This document shows positions 13,258 through 26,397 of a DNA stretch of 64,000 nt, piece after piece (the first letter of the stretch is position 1; each line of letters starts with the position of its first letter). Origin of the DNA: Eremophila alpestris peregrina (taxonomy: Eukaryota; Chordata; Aves; Passeriformes; Alaudidae); contig WMCF01000012.1 in NCBI GenBank assembly GCA_009792885.1, positions 15,971,026 through 16,035,025 of the forward strand, written 5' to 3'. Below the pieces are notes generated by a model. It saw nothing but the letters and a program-made list of their open reading frames with translations. It was not told the DNA's origin and searched no databases. A program made the position numbers and the translations under genes.

Positions 13258-14478
13258 GGATGTACAGCCTGAGTGACATGGTAAGTGGAGGTGCTGCACA
13301 GGAGGGAAAACAGAAATTGCAGTTTCCCGGGAAATGGAGGAGCAAAGGAACTCTTCCCTTTGTGTTTCACCTGTAACATCTCTTGGCCACAAGCTACATA
13401 GAAATAGAGCAGGAAAAACAGAGAGGGACAGCCAGCTTCCATCCAGGACTACACAGAGACCACGAAAACCGGGGAAAATCAGCCAAAGTTTGGGCTCCCA
13501 GCAGCAGTGGTGCATGGAGTGCTTGCAGTACAATGGCCAGTCTGCTGGAGGGAGCTCACAGTTTGTTGGAGGCCTGGGGCTGGAAGGATGAGAGCTGTCA
13601 GAATGCATGCCGCAGTAGTCAGTGGCTTCCTGGGGTGGAGAGGCAGTGGTGTTGGGGAGCCCTGCGGGGTGGCAGAGGCCATGAGCTGAAGGCGAGGCTC
13701 AAACCAGAGGAAAAGGCAGCGACTTTGTTGCTGTAGGGAGGACTTCCAACAAAGTCTCAGCAGTGGAAACACAGCTAGTGACTGCGATTGTGATACAGTG
13801 GGTGTGTGACAGGAGTCTGGAGTGGGCCAGAAGAGGCCTCTTGACAGACTCTGTGCTATTTGGAGTATTTGGTGGATGTGCAGCTCCCCTGTCCCACTCA
13901 GCTGCTGAAGGCAGGTGAGAGCTGGGGTGATGGAGTTGTATACCTCTGGAACAATCTTGGTACGTGTCAGATAAATGTGGAGAGGGATCAGAAGACCATG
14001 CTTTTGGCTGCTGACCCACTGCAGGGCTACCAGCCACACACCAGGATTACCAAGTTTCCTGTGTGCTTCTGCTCCCATGTTGGAATTCATGCTGGAGTAA
14101 AGCTTTTCAGCTGAGGCCTGTCTTGTCTTTCTCTTCAGAGCTGAGAAAGACAGGATCTCTTCAATAGCTAAAAAAATCCTCTCCCTGAAGTGTTTGGCTT
14201 AATTGCTTCATTCCTCTATGTCCCATTCATTGATGTACCCAGGGGATGCTTCCTGTGTCAGAGGTTAGGCAGAAGACAGATAAAACATGGGGATGTGCAT
14301 AGGTAACTGCAAGCTTGTTGTACTGGGATAGCCAAATGGAACCCTTTTATGTCCTCCACTGAGTTGTGTTTCTTGACTGTCTTGCAGATCCAAGTGGCTC
14401 AGATGTGTCCTCTTCCAGTGCTGTTGGGCCTTGCTTAACAGTGAACACCTCCAGACATACAGCAGCCTTTTTCTTTTC

Positions 14479-14500
14479 TTTTTTTTTTTTTTTTTTTTTT
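14479..14500. repeat. Poly(T) tract
   Basis: An uninterrupted run of about 22 T inside the proposed 3' UTR of the myosin-SH2 gene, preceded by more T-rich sequence. Confidence 0.9.
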
Positions 14501-15145
14501 AGCATTTTTTTTGCTGCACCCAGCTGGCCCTTTGCTTTTAGAAAGGGCTGATGCAGAAGTTCATTTTCCCCAGCACTGAGCTGTACTGTGACTGCAATAT
14601 CTGGACCAGTCTGATCCTGGCAGAGGGGAGAGGATGGGAACAGTCACACTCTGCACAGACCCACAGTGCCTGTGTGTCAGTGTTCCTGGAGACTGCTCAC
14701 CTAGCACTGTGAATAGGCACAAACTGGGTATCTCCCAACAACCTGTTCTGTCACAAATACCTGGTTACCTACCTCTTTCTCTTTAAGCATTCTCTGTTTT
14801 AGTCCTTTGCATCTGCTGCTCTGGGAGCCAAGGGAAGTTGGGCTTGGGCAGTAAAAAGTAAAACTGAACTGTCCTTTTTGTTGAGTGCAGGAGCACTTGA
14901 ACAGAAGTTGAGACAAGGTCAAGAAGATCTTTCTTGTAGAGGGGATTCACTGCCCTTGCATCAGTGTGCTGGCACACTGCTCCACAGTCCTTAACCAGAG
15001 CTGAAGTCAGGTGAAACCCTCTCACTCACCCTGGCTGAAATCTCTACGAGTCCAGGCTGGACAACATGCTGCTTTACACTGAGGGTGGGCAGAGGGTTTG
15101 GAACATAAAGGACCATACTACTTGTACTGTTTTCCTACCTTTTAA

Positions 15146-15151
15146 AATAAA
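15146..15151 (+). terminator. Poly(A) signal AATAAA, myosin-SH2 gene
   Basis: First canonical AATAAA on the + strand after the proposed terminal exon start at 14388. A T-rich stretch follows directly. Assignment to this gene is by position only. Confidence 0.45.
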
Positions 15152-16759
15152 TCTCTTTTTTTTCGTCTGTAAGGAGAAGCTCACTGTTTTCTTTGTTGCT
15201 GTTACCAGCAGTCAGTTCAGCCACAAAAGGCAGATGAAAGAGAGCAGCTACCACCTCTGAGGGTAGACATGGGATCATGTCAAGTGTCTCAGTGGAGAAG
15301 CTGAAGGCACGTGGGGCACTAACCCTGGCATACAGCTGCTACCTGTAACAGCCACTCTTCCTGTGCTTACTTACACCTGAAGTACTTCTGGAGTGCTCCT
15401 TACTCTACCTGTAACACCTCTCCTCCCAGCCTCATTTCCCTGTGGCTCTGTTTCCCTGGCTCTCCTCTGAGGGACAGCCAAGCTGCCCACCCCACCTGCC
15501 CCCTCCTTGGGAGGCACAAGCATGGCTGTGTCCAGGTTGGTGCTGTTTCCAGTGTGACAGAGGGTGTGAGTTGCAGTGTCTCAGCACTGCCTTCAGTCAC
15601 AGGGCTATTTCTCCTCCCTCTCTCTTCTCTGGTGCTGAGCTGTGCTGGATCACAAGGCAGCGCTGCTGGCTGCAAGACGGGGAAGCAGTGGCTGTTCCTG
15701 GCGTTCCCCAACACTGCCCTGCAGCGTTAACACACCTTTTCCCTTCCTCATGTTGGGTTTTGGCAGCTGCTCTGAAGCTGTTCAGGAGAGAACCAGTCCA
15801 GGCAGTCCAAGGCTGCTGTTGCAGATTCTTCCTGGCTGAGCCCAGGGGCATTTTGCTGGGCAGCCTTGGCCTCTTTTCCAGTGTTCTCCTTAGTTTTCTC
15901 CACCACTGGGCTTCTGGGAAGCCTGCCCTCTGGGCAGCACACAGAAACACTTGTGGTCAAAACTCTTCTAGGAACGCATGCACAGAGCTGAGACATGTGT
16001 GAGAAATGCATGTCAATAATGACGTCCCTCAGTAAATCTTTCCTAGTTCCTGTGCCAAGAACATGGTGCAAGCCCAGGGCTACGATCCAGCTTCAGAACA
16101 GCTCCTGTAGCTTGGCAGGATCATGCTGAACCAAGGAGGGTGGTGAAGAGCTCTTCTGCAGCAATGCCTCCAGTGCTTCCTGGGTGCTGCTGCAGGCACA
16201 GCTCACAAGTGGCAGTGAGAGGAATTACATGAGGGGAGGGTCAGCACAATTCCCTGGTAGGTCTGCATGGCACGTCTGGCAAGCTTCCCCAGGCTGGAGC
16301 AGATCAGTCACGGATTTCTGTTGCAACGGGTGCAAGCTGGATCAGAGTGTGTGCAGCCATTAGCCTGTGACAAGGCAGGAGGGAACCAAGGAAAGAGGAG
16401 TTGAGAAGCTGCTGGTCAGAGGATGTTATGCAACATGGGAGACATTGGCATAGTTTCTTCAAGGCTCTGGTTTGCAAAGTCATTAGCAAACAGTCAGTGC
16501 CCTGCCTACATGCAAAGTCTAGACAGGCTTCTGGGAAGCACTGTGACTGGTGTTGGGCTGTCACAAATGTGTGCCAGCAGTTGGGAAAAACTGAAAGAAG
16601 AGCTGGGAATACAATAGGCTGAAGAATAAAATGTAGATTTGGTATCTCTACTGTGTTCTTTACCTGCATGCCCCCAGATCATGGCCAAAGTCAGCACTGT
16701 GTAAAAGTTGAGAATTTATTTCATCTTCTCACTAAAGATGACTTGTCCCATGAAGACAA

Positions 16760-17126
16760 TCTGTGAGAGTTGGGATTGTTCAGCCTGGAAAAGAGGAGGA
16801 TTTGGGGAGACTTTATAGCATCTTCCAGTTCCTAAGGGGGCTACAAGAGAGCTGGAAAAAGACATTTTACAAGAGGCTGTAGTGGTAGACGAGGAGCAAT
16901 GTCTTCAAACTGACAGAGGGTGAGTTTAGATCAGATATCAGGAAGAAATTATTTGCTATGAGGGTGGTTCAGGCACTGAAACAGGTTTTCCAGAGAGGCT
17001 GTAGATGCCCTGTCTCTGAAAGTGTTCCAGGCCAGACTAGATGGGCAACCTGGTCTATGCCAGGCTGTTGGAACAAGATGGTCTTTAAGCTCCCTTCCAA
17101 CCCAAGCCCTTCTATGATTCTATAAT
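16760..17126 (+). mobile_element. CR1 LINE 3' fragment
   Basis: A well-preserved order of CR1 3' motifs: 'ttcagcctggaaaagagga', 'tcaggaagaaatt', 'ccagactagatgggcaacct', 'cttccaaccc' and the 'ttctatgattctata' tail. Confidence 0.9.
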
Positions 17127-18644
17127 CCAAGTATCCATTGAAGAGGAGCAGGTACATGAACAGCCCTACCTCATTTCCTACGGCAGCATCTTACCTCATA
17201 GCACTTGCAAAGTTATGTCTCTGAAAAAAGCAAAGAATAAATCATGTTAGCCAAGGTGGGAAGACCTTTCATGATATATCACACTGGTTTAGCTGGTGTA
17301 TGATGAAATGTTTAAGATTTATACTTTTGTTCTCTCACAGAGAGAGCAAATACCAGCCCCTACTGGGCTGAGTGAGCAGGGGCAGCACCCAGAAGAGGGT
17401 CAGACAGCCTGTGGATCCCAAGCACCACATTTCTTTTCCCATGGGACTTAAGCTGAGCTCTGAGAGGAATAATAGTAACAGAAACGCAGGCATGGGAAGC
17501 TGGGAAGAGCCAGCACACAGGAAAGTGGGAAGAGAAGCAAGAAAGATTTTCAATCCACGGAAGTGAGAACTGGAAGTGCTCCTCTGGGTCTGAAGGCTTG
17601 GGAGGAATTTTATTTCATAACCTGGGCCTTAATAGTCATCCCCCTACGCTCCTTCTCTGTAACTGGTGCTTCATGCCGTCCTTTAGAGAGCTTCCCGAGC
17701 CTGCTTCCTTGTTTCTGCAGAGGGTTTTGTGCCCCTTTGTTATCTACCTCTGTCCTTTGCATTTGAATGATCTTGGCTGCAGATATTTTAGCCAACCATC
17801 TCTGGACTAAGACCTGCTCCAGGTTAGTCTTGTCCTGTCCAAACTAGAATTCTCTCCATCAGGCTGGCTGAAACAGGAATTTTCACTCTCCTTCCTTTCT
17901 CAACCTTTTCTGTTCTCCTTTATCACAGTTCTGTTTTTTCTCCTCCTTTCCTCAGTCTGACCATCACCCCTGATGTATGTTTGAGTTTTAGGGATGCAAA
18001 TCTGTAACCCAAGCACTGGTATGGCACTTACACTCTTTTCTCAAAACTGACAGCCTTCGTGTTGCTTGCTTTCTTCCTGGACAACTTTATAGAGTATGTT
18101 GATATGTTTCTTTCCCCAAATGTGTCTTAAAGGCTGATTTGGCCCTCAGCCCAGACAAGGGCTACTCCGCACTATCCTCAGCCTCACTCCAGCTTGTGTC
18201 AAGTGACCCTGGAGTGTTGTGACAGCATCTCTGAGATACAGTCTTTTCCTACCTTCTAGCTAACTGTTATCCATACTGAGTCCTCTCATGATGTGGCTTT
18301 GCTGTGCAACAACGTTTAGGACTGGCTACTTGACGAGGGCTTTGCTCATCAGCTCACTACTCCTGGTGCACCACAACAGCATAGAAACCACTGTGAGATT
18401 TAGGGGACAAGCCAGTGCTAGATTCTGGCTGTGAAGGTGGCCCGTGGGGTGTGGCTGGAGCAGGTGGAGGAGCAGTGTTTCCACCACATGTTTTCAGCAA
18501 TGCTCCTGGCTTAATCTTATTCTGACCAAAGCATCATTTTGTTGCTTGGTTGTTCTTCCATAAGAGAACCTGGTTGCTTTTGATCCATCCTTCATTGTTT
18601 TGCATTCTAGAAAGCCTAGTTAATTAATTCCTCAGACTTACAAA

Positions 18645-18850
18645 GTCACAGAGTGGTAAGATTGGGAAGGATCATATTTTGTACAGCGTCATCCAAGAGC
18701 ACTTTGCAGAGGATTGAGTCCAGATGCTTCCTGAATATCTCCAGTGAGGAAGGCTCCTCAATCCATAGTGAAAGAGTACTTAAATTTGCTTTAACCTGCT
18801 ATGTCTTTACTTAATTAATAAGCTCTTGTTCCTGCACTGTAAAACAAGTA
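18645..18850 (-). mobile_element. CR1 LINE fragment (reverse)
   Basis: Starts with the complement of a CR1 3' tail ('cacagagtggtaagattggg') and continues with 'atccaagagcactttgcag'-like and 'gcttcctgaatatctccag' segments typical of reversed CR1. Degenerate. Confidence 0.7.
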
Positions 18851-19149
18851 ATCATTTCCAAATTACCTCAGTCACTGCAAGTCGTTTTTAATGCATCAGT
18901 TTATCTCCCTTGGCTGTCTTCTTTGTCCTATCCATTTGATTTTCCCTTTCCCCTTTTCTGCTTCTTCTTAATTCCACTTTACCTTCTCTGAGAAGGAAGG
19001 GACTAAATCCATAGCTGATTCTCAGGCCACTTTCCCAGTTGGGGATAACTGGTCTGACCTCCTTTGTGCAGTTAGAACTTCTTGTAAATTAGACCTACCC
19101 ACACTTTGATTTGTCATTTTATCCCCCAGCTTTCATCTGAGATCTTGCT

Positions 19150-19640
19150 CATTTGAACTACACTGCATTCTTCAGCCTCACCATCAAACTCTTCCCCTTC
19201 ACTGCTCATACACAGACCATTTATGAATACATCAAAAATCACAAGCCCTAGCATAGATCCTGGTGGGACACACTGGTGTGTTCCATTTTAAACAGTGACC
19301 ATTTTCCACTCATTATCTTCTCCTTTGCTATTAACCATGGGAATAAGTATATTGTGGAGGAGAGCAATTAAGGACATTTTGAGTGGGATCTTTCTGAAAA
19401 TGTTTTGGGCATCCAATAACATCCATCTGTACAGCCACATTAATTAAACTGGACTCCTCAATCCATTAAAGAGTGAGACATTACTTTCTTCTTCTAGAGT
19501 GGGATTCTTTTTTCCCCTTTAATCCCATTACTCAATGTTCCCATGGGTGCTATTCCATGGCACTCTGTTGGAATTCCTCCAGAACTCTTGGATAAATGCC
19601 ATTTATATGTATAACTTACTGTTTGTGTTATCAATTAGTT
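19150..19640 (-). mobile_element. Probable degraded CR1 coding-region fragment (reverse)
   Basis: Segments such as 'tttatgaatacatcaaa' and 'gatcctggtgggacacactgg' resemble the reverse complement of the CR1 ORF2 3' region. Heavily mutated; the edges are approximate. Confidence 0.45.
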
Positions 19641-19837
19641 TTTAAACATACCCTGCTAACTGGTTTCCCTTGAATCATCTGTCCCTCCAAAAGAAGATTG
19701 TAGGATGGGAATTTCCCTTCATTCCTTGTTGGTATGAATTACTCATTTGGCTTTTTTGCTGGGCCTCCACTTTCTCTTAATGGTCTTTTACACTTCTGTT
19801 ATACTATTTATGGCAGACTTCCAAGGTGAGAGTGTTT

Positions 19838-19933
19838 GGTTTTTTTTTTTAATTTTGAATGGTTTAATGGTTTGGGCTGGTGTGTTGTTTTTTGGGGGTT
19901 TTTTTTTGGTTTTTTTTTGTTTTTTTTTTTTTA
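19838..19933. repeat. T-rich simple sequence
   Basis: Several runs of 8-12 T separated by G-rich interruptions. Confidence 0.85.
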
Positions 19934-20224
19934 GTTTTTCAGCTTATCAATCTAACAGACTCTGTTACGGTTTTCAATTTCATTTATTGTGGTTACTCTT
20001 CTTCAGAGAACTGCTGTAGGTGTTGAAATATCCCCAAAAGGGTGAGTTGTCTCTTCCTATAGATCTCACTTTCCCTTTTGCATGCTAATTTCATTTTTCA
20101 GAATTTGGAGTTTCCTGGAAAGCCATTAGAAAATCCCGTCAGCCACACTTTCGCCTCTTGCAGCCAACTTTAAACACCACTTCAGATTTCACCAGCTTCA
20201 TCCTGAACTCTTTTAGAGCCACTT

Positions 20225-20535
20225 AGGAGGAGGCTAGAACATGGAGGACATTTCACTAGGGCACATAGTGATAGAACTAAGGGAAATGGCCTTTAGAGGA
20301 AAGAGCATACATTTAGATTGGGTATTAGGAATAAATTCTTTACTGTGAGGGTGCTGAGGCACTGGCACGTGTGGCCCAGAGAAGCTGTGGGTGCCCCAAC
20401 CTTGGCAGGGCTGAAAGCCAGGCTGGATGGGGCTCTGAGAAGCCTGGGATAGTGGAAAGTTTCCTACCCATGGCAGGGGGTTGGAAATAAATTACCTTAG
20501 GGCCCCTTCCAATCCAAATCATTCTGTGATTTTAC
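20225..20535 (+). mobile_element. CR1 LINE 3' fragment
   Basis: Contains 'aactaagggaaatggcc', 'ggtgctgaggcactggcac', 'caggctggatggggctctga' and the end 'tccaatccaaatcattctgt', all CR1 3' features. Confidence 0.88.
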
Positions 20536-23500
20536 AAAGCATGCAGAGAAGGTGCAGGATTAATGCCCCACACAGCACCATGGACCTGAGTCCAGCAGCA
20601 AAGTTATGTTAAGTCTTTAGCCCCTCTTGTGATACATTCACATTTGCATGAGGCTTTGGGCATTCTTTGCTCTCATCACATGTTGGGAATGCTGCACATT
20701 TACAGCAGAATCTCTGGAGGAAGCACAGTACGTCTGAGACTCACAGCTAGTCTGGACAGGACAGGGTAGGCTAAAAGATTTTCAGCTTGTGTTTTGGTCT
20801 GTGCACCAAGTTTTCTGGCTGTGTCTGGCATCAGTTCTTTGTATCACAGATCCTGGCAGCTGACAGCCAGGGGAACCCCCTGTGTACCACAGATTTTGTT
20901 CCCAAAGCTGTGCTTGGCTTCCAGTCAAGCAAAAACATTTGGCAAATTAGGATGTTAGGAAAATTAGTAAGAAACACCACAGTGTCAGGAGACCTGCAAG
21001 AGAGTTTCAAAGTGTTCCTCCTGCTGCTTTTGTGCTTTGGAGGTGTCTGCCAGCAACTGAGCCCTGCTGTGGCTGGTCTGGCAGGCATCAGCTCAGTTGC
21101 TCAGTCCCTGCCAGAGGCATTGTCTCACCAAATATTTGCTGGAATGACTGCAACAGCACAGCTGAGGGCCTGCTGAGCTGAGCATGCACCAGCCTCACCA
21201 CGCAGCATGCACTGTGCTGGAAAAGGAGCAGGGGAACAGTGGCAGGTACTCCAGGAGCTCTTCACAGCCCAGGGACAACGAGGTGGCTTCCCTGGAGGAA
21301 CTGAGGCCGTGACATCAGGCAGATCCCAGCTGGAAATATGCAGTTATCACCCCATCTTAAGGCTGTAAGAGAGAGCTTGTGTCCTTGTACACCACCAAGT
21401 TTGCTGTTATCCTGGATGAAGATCGAGGGGGAATGGACTCCAATCCTGATGAGTTAGGTAATGGAAAATATTTGCCAGTGCAAGACACAGAAATACTTCT
21501 GTAGAAACCAGCCTGGATCCGGCACTGCCGCTGCTGATCCACAGCTCAGTTTTCCTAACACAAGCCACTTCCTCAGAGCAGGTTTAAGATACCCACTGTG
21601 CTCTCTAATGTTGGAGCTAGGGCAGGGGGTTGTTGTCATCAGTGCTGCTCCAGCTCCAAGCCAGCTCTGCACCACACTGCTCTCATCAGCCAGGAGCTAC
21701 CTCTGTGTCTTCACATCCACAGCAAGGTTAATTTACAAACTGTCCTCAAACAAGGGGGAGTTGGAGCTTCAGAGGGGACTTTGCATTCGAGATAGAGCTG
21801 AAAAAACATAACTCTGTGTTGTAGCCAACAACATTCAGCAACATTTGCCTTTAGCTTTCACTTGCAGTTCTTTTCTGATTTCATCCAAATTTAGATGCAT
21901 CTGCTCCAGTTTTCAGTATCTAAATGCAGGACCTCTATCCCTATTTCCACTTCTCCTTAACTAAAGTTTTCATTCCTCTCTAACCTGCCTTAGAGAAAGA
22001 AGAAAGGGAGCTTCTCTGAAATAATCTGATTTCTTTGAGGAAGCATCACAGGACGTGGGCAGAGGCATGTTTGTGCTGAGGGTTCCAAGAAGAGGTGCTA
22101 TTTTCCCTCAAGATCAGTGCAATCAACCTGTCTAGTGCATGCATGCTCTAACTCGGTGTAGCTCCTGTGCTCTGCCGAAAGCACAGGACATTCCTCTGGT
22201 TCTGGGACAAAGGAAACCTGGCTGCTTTTCAGCCAGATGGCTAATGGCTGGGGCAGGGGACGGCACAGCTAACACTGCATCAAAGGCTTAATGAATTCCA
22301 AAATCATGTGCTCCACGTGACAGCACTAATGCTCCCCTTCAGCAGCTCATTTGGGATTTGGTTAAAAACACATTTGCCTGACAAGTTCCCAGAGCTCGTT
22401 ACTGCTCTTTTGATCCTGTTATCCCCTCTTGGTCCTGCTGCAGCAGCGAGAGAGGCAGGGGCTGGGTCTCTGCAGGGCTGGGTGCTCCGTGGTCCCCACG
22501 GCTGTCCCTGGGCATCAGCCTTGCCAGGGGCACCAGAGCAAGGAGAGCAACACAAGGAATCACAGGGAGCATGGGACTCCAGGCTCTGTGGTGGGAGTTC
22601 CTTGGGTTTTTTGCTGGGGTTTGTCATGTCCTGTTTTTCTCTGACAGATTTTTGTTGTCTGTAGAAGACATAGTTTGAGAAAGAGGTTGCTTTGCAGTTT
22701 AATAATAAATGGCCCAGGTTTTCCAGCAGCATGTGCAGATGACTTTGCAGTTGTCCAGGTTTTATAATAAATACCTGGTGTTTTCTGCCTACTATTGCCA
22801 AACTCAGTGTGATGTGAAGCTTTTCTACTTCCTCTTCTCACATATGTAGTGAATATATGTATATATTTTAAGTAATCACATAAGTCTCTGTTCTTTCATC
22901 AATCTTTTGGTGATTAACATCTTTGTTCAACGTTACCTTCCCATTGGTTCTCTTCACATTGGCTTGGTACACTCTGTGCATGGTCAATTTGTACTTGAAC
23001 GAGTCCTTCCCTGCCTCTCTCAGCCCAAAACTGCCCAGTTGCTCTTCTTTTGCCTCCTTTATGCAAACTCTATCCCTTCCTGCAGGGGCTGCTGCCAAAG
23101 GAGATGACTGACCTAGCTGGGCTTGTGTAGGAGAGGACAATCTACTGTTTGCAGAGTTTCTCTTCGGTAGCTGGGGACTGTTTTTCATCTTTAATTTGTA
23201 GCATGAACTTTGACTTGGCAGAGTTCTGTCTATGCCATCCTCGTAGGAGGTGAAACGTGGAGTTTCTTGGATGAAAGAATGTCAGTCCGGATCAAATGCA
23301 AAGGATCTTCATTGCTCTTGACTCCTAATGATGTCTGTCAGCAACAGGAGTGGATATAGCCCTGAGAAGCACATCTGCAGGAAGAGATAGATAAAACGGA
23401 GCAGTAAGTCACAGCCCTGTGATTGTCTGACTTAATGACACTTAATTTGTTGTTGCTAAGTGTTTCACTGACTCTTTATCCCCCTCTAAAAACTGGGATC

Positions 23501-24339
23501 TTATGCGTCAGACAAATAATATGCTGCAAGACTGTGGGATGAGGAAATTATCTGTATCTGATGGAACTAAAACTGTACTCTCCGCATTCCTGCTGTAATT
23601 ATACCTGTTAGAAAAGTCTCTGTAAAATGAAGGTCTAATTGAACTGCAACCAGGAAAGAACTTGTCAGTTCATGGTGTATCAAGTTCACAAGAGACCACA
23701 GAACCACCTGGCCAGAAGCCTGTGGTGGCCCAGGGGAAGGCTTTCATGTAGTCCTCACATCATGCAAGGCCTCCAGCCAGGCGGACTCTGGGGGTGTGTT
23801 GGTTTTGCTGCTAACACTTGGCTCATTCCCACCTCATTTTCTGTCTTCTCAGACTGTCCACTTGAGACTTGGGTTGTGCCTCAGCCTCTGCAAAGTGCCC
23901 AGGGCTGCCTCCCCACCTGGGGACAGTCTCCTTTCCAGGTGGCTCTGGTCTGTCCTGGCATCACTTGAGCAGCAGTGGGAATTGGTCTGTCCTTCCTACA
24001 CTCTTCAGAACATCTGCCTCCTTCTGTTCCCTGGGCAGCCAGGAGAGGCTGCCTGCTGATGCTGCTCTTTCCTGGTAGCACACTGCTACGAGGGCCTGCA
24101 CAGACTTGTGGTCTGGCTGGTTTGGGCTTTTCCACTTTCCTGGCAGGTCAGGGCAGATGGGCACTGGTGTCATGCAGAGCTAGGGGTTGTTTCATGCTGC
24201 CCCTGAGGTCTTGCACTCCTGCCTGAGGCAGCAACAATGGTTACACTACATGCTATGGATTAGTACATACATGGTACACTACATATTATGTTGCAGCATG
24301 CTCTGAGCCCAACCTGCAGCACATCCACAGGAGCTCATA

Positions 24340-24690
24340 CAATCACAGGATAGATTAAATTGTGAAGGACATAATCCATAATCTTCCATGGACAGGGATG
24401 CCTTCCACTAGAACAGGTTGCCCAAAGCCCCAGCCAGCCTGGCCTTGAGCATTGCCAGGGGTGGGGCAGCCACAGCTTCTCTGGGAGACCTCTGCCAGGG
24501 CCCCACCACTCTCATTATAAGAAACTTCTTTCTCATATTCAGTCTAAATTGACCATTTTTCAGTTTTACACCATTGTCCCTGTCCTATCACAATGGCCCC
24601 TGCTAAAAGGTTTACCCCTTTCAGATCCAGCAGTCCCTCTAGCAGTGACAAATGATCCCAGGAGAGCCTGGTGCCTTCTGTTAACTTCTG
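24340..24690 (-). mobile_element. CR1 LINE 3' fragment (reverse)
   Basis: Opens with 'aatcacaggatagattaaat' and continues with 'aggttgcccaaagcccc', 'cagcctggccttgagca' and 'ggggcagccacagcttc', the reversed CR1 3' consensus order. Confidence 0.9.
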
Positions 24691-26104
24691 AACCGAGGAT
24701 TGCCTGGTCTGGAGCACGTCGGCAGCAAAACTGATGCTAAAAAAAGCCATGAGACATTGTAAAGAGTTTCAGGCAAAGAAGTACTGGGAGAATGTCGTGC
24801 AGAAAGCTGCATGGGGTCAGGTCCCCAGCTGCTAGATGAACATCTTGGGAACACTTCTGCTGCATTTTGCTGCCTGCATCCCCCTCCTCAGGCATCACAT
24901 GTGTCAGGAGCAAATGTGGCTGAAGAGGAGATTCAGGAACAACTGGGTCAGAGACCCGCAAAAGCCAGCTTGCTTGGTAGCACTAGTTTGGTGAGCTGTT
25001 GAGGCTGTAGAAAGATTTGTTAGGGAATCCTCTGTTTCTGCAGGAGGCAAAAATTATAGCTGGTCTGTACACTGTACCACAGTGGGCTATAGGTAGATAT
25101 TCCCAAACTGAGCTGCTGGCTCTGAGACACCCCAAAGCCCTCATGCTCTAGGAGTGCTTCCTGCAGCTCAGGGGCAGTGCTGCTGAATAACAGCCCTTTG
25201 CCTTGTGCTGTTGCCAGCCAAAAGGCACGGATTAGGGCAATGAAGGAACCTGGTGCACGTGATACCAAGGTCCTGCCAAGAAATCCAGGGAACAAAATTA
25301 TTTTGCCAGTGCACCTTCTCCAGGCAATGCTCCCCTCATGTGCCAGAGTTACATGCAGAGCTTAAGCCCAGGAAGACCAGGAGAGGAGCACGCAGGGAGA
25401 GGCAGAACCAGCTTTGGAAAAACAGCAGTTAATTAAGATATGCTGTGGTGAATTGGGACATCCTTGCCTCCTTTACATGGTGTCCTCCCAGGAGACATCA
25501 GCACCATCCCCCTTGCACAGCTGTGAGTAGGAGTGACACAAGGCTCACACATGTCCCTGCTGCCCCACACCCGTGTCCTGCTCCAGCTGCTATCCAAATT
25601 CTGGGCTTTCCCTCTGCCTTCTTTGTGGAAGGGGCTCTTCAGCAGCTGTGCAGGGGCCTCCCCAGGACCTGGCAGCAGCATGTTTCTATAGGCTTTCCCC
25701 ATGCTGTTCACCATCTCTGCTCAGACTGTGCTGCCGATCACGTCCACCCCAACAGCCTGCTGGCAGTGCTATCTGTGGGTTTTATCGCCCAACAATGCGT
25801 GCAATGTTATTGTGCTAAAAAGAAAACAAAGCCTAATCCATTTTAAATTAAAACAGTGCCCCAGTGTCATGCATCTGATGCAGACATGGCCTGGCAGCAC
25901 AGTCCTGCTGGCTCCCCAAAGGCTTCACCCGAGAGGTGCTGGGCTGTTTGCTCCTTTCCCAGAAGGCATCACTCACAGCCTTCAGGCTAGGGGGGCTGGT
26001 TTTCCCAGGCCCCTCTGGTTTAAAGCCCCTGGGCTGTCTCTTAAAACACTGTGTCACTTAGAGGTGGAGCACTGCCATGTACCAGAAGTTAGCAGCAGAC
26101 AGAA

Positions 26105-26397
26105 ACCATAGGAGACAGAACTGGAAGGAAAGTTGCTAGGACAAAAGGAAATGGCTTCAAGTTGCATCAGGCAAGGTATAAATTGGATATTGAGAAAAAT
26201 GTCTTAATTGAAAGGGTGATCAAGCATTAGATCAGACTACCCAGGTTAGCGGTGGAATTGCTGTCCTCAGAAGTGCAAAACCCATGTAGATGTTGGCACT
26301 GAGGGTTTGGTGGTGGATCTGTTGGTGTTGAGTTAATGGCTGGACTCAGTAGTCTTAGAGATCTTCTCCAGCCTAAATTATTTTATGATTCTGTGGT
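26105..26397 (+). mobile_element. CR1 LINE 3' fragment
   Basis: Contains 'aggaaatggcttcaagttgc', 'aggcaaggtataaattgga', 'ggctggactcagtagtctt' and the tail 'attttatgattctgtgg'. Confidence 0.85.

Larger units (their letters stand above)
13207..15170 (+). other. Probable last exons and 3' UTR of the myosin-SH2 gene
   Basis: The last coding exon starts at 13207 and in the correct phase stops at 13255-13257. A clear donor (atg|gtaagt) follows at 13280/13281, and a good acceptor lies at 14386-14387. This suggests a 3' UTR intron 13281-14387 and a terminal exon from 14388 to about 15.17 kb. An AATAAA lies at 15146-15151. The stop is only 23 nt before the last junction, so nonsense-mediated decay is not expected. 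Confidence 0.5.

Noticed and set aside
13479..14090. 203-codon minus-strand open frame
   Set aside because: No recognisable domain, lies in the 3' UTR intron of the myosin-SH2 gene, and competing frames of similar length exist on both strands.
14701..15025. Minus-strand open frames in the proposed myosin-SH2 3' UTR
   Set aside because: Short, overlapping in two frames, with no splice sites or family resemblance; may be an old repeat.
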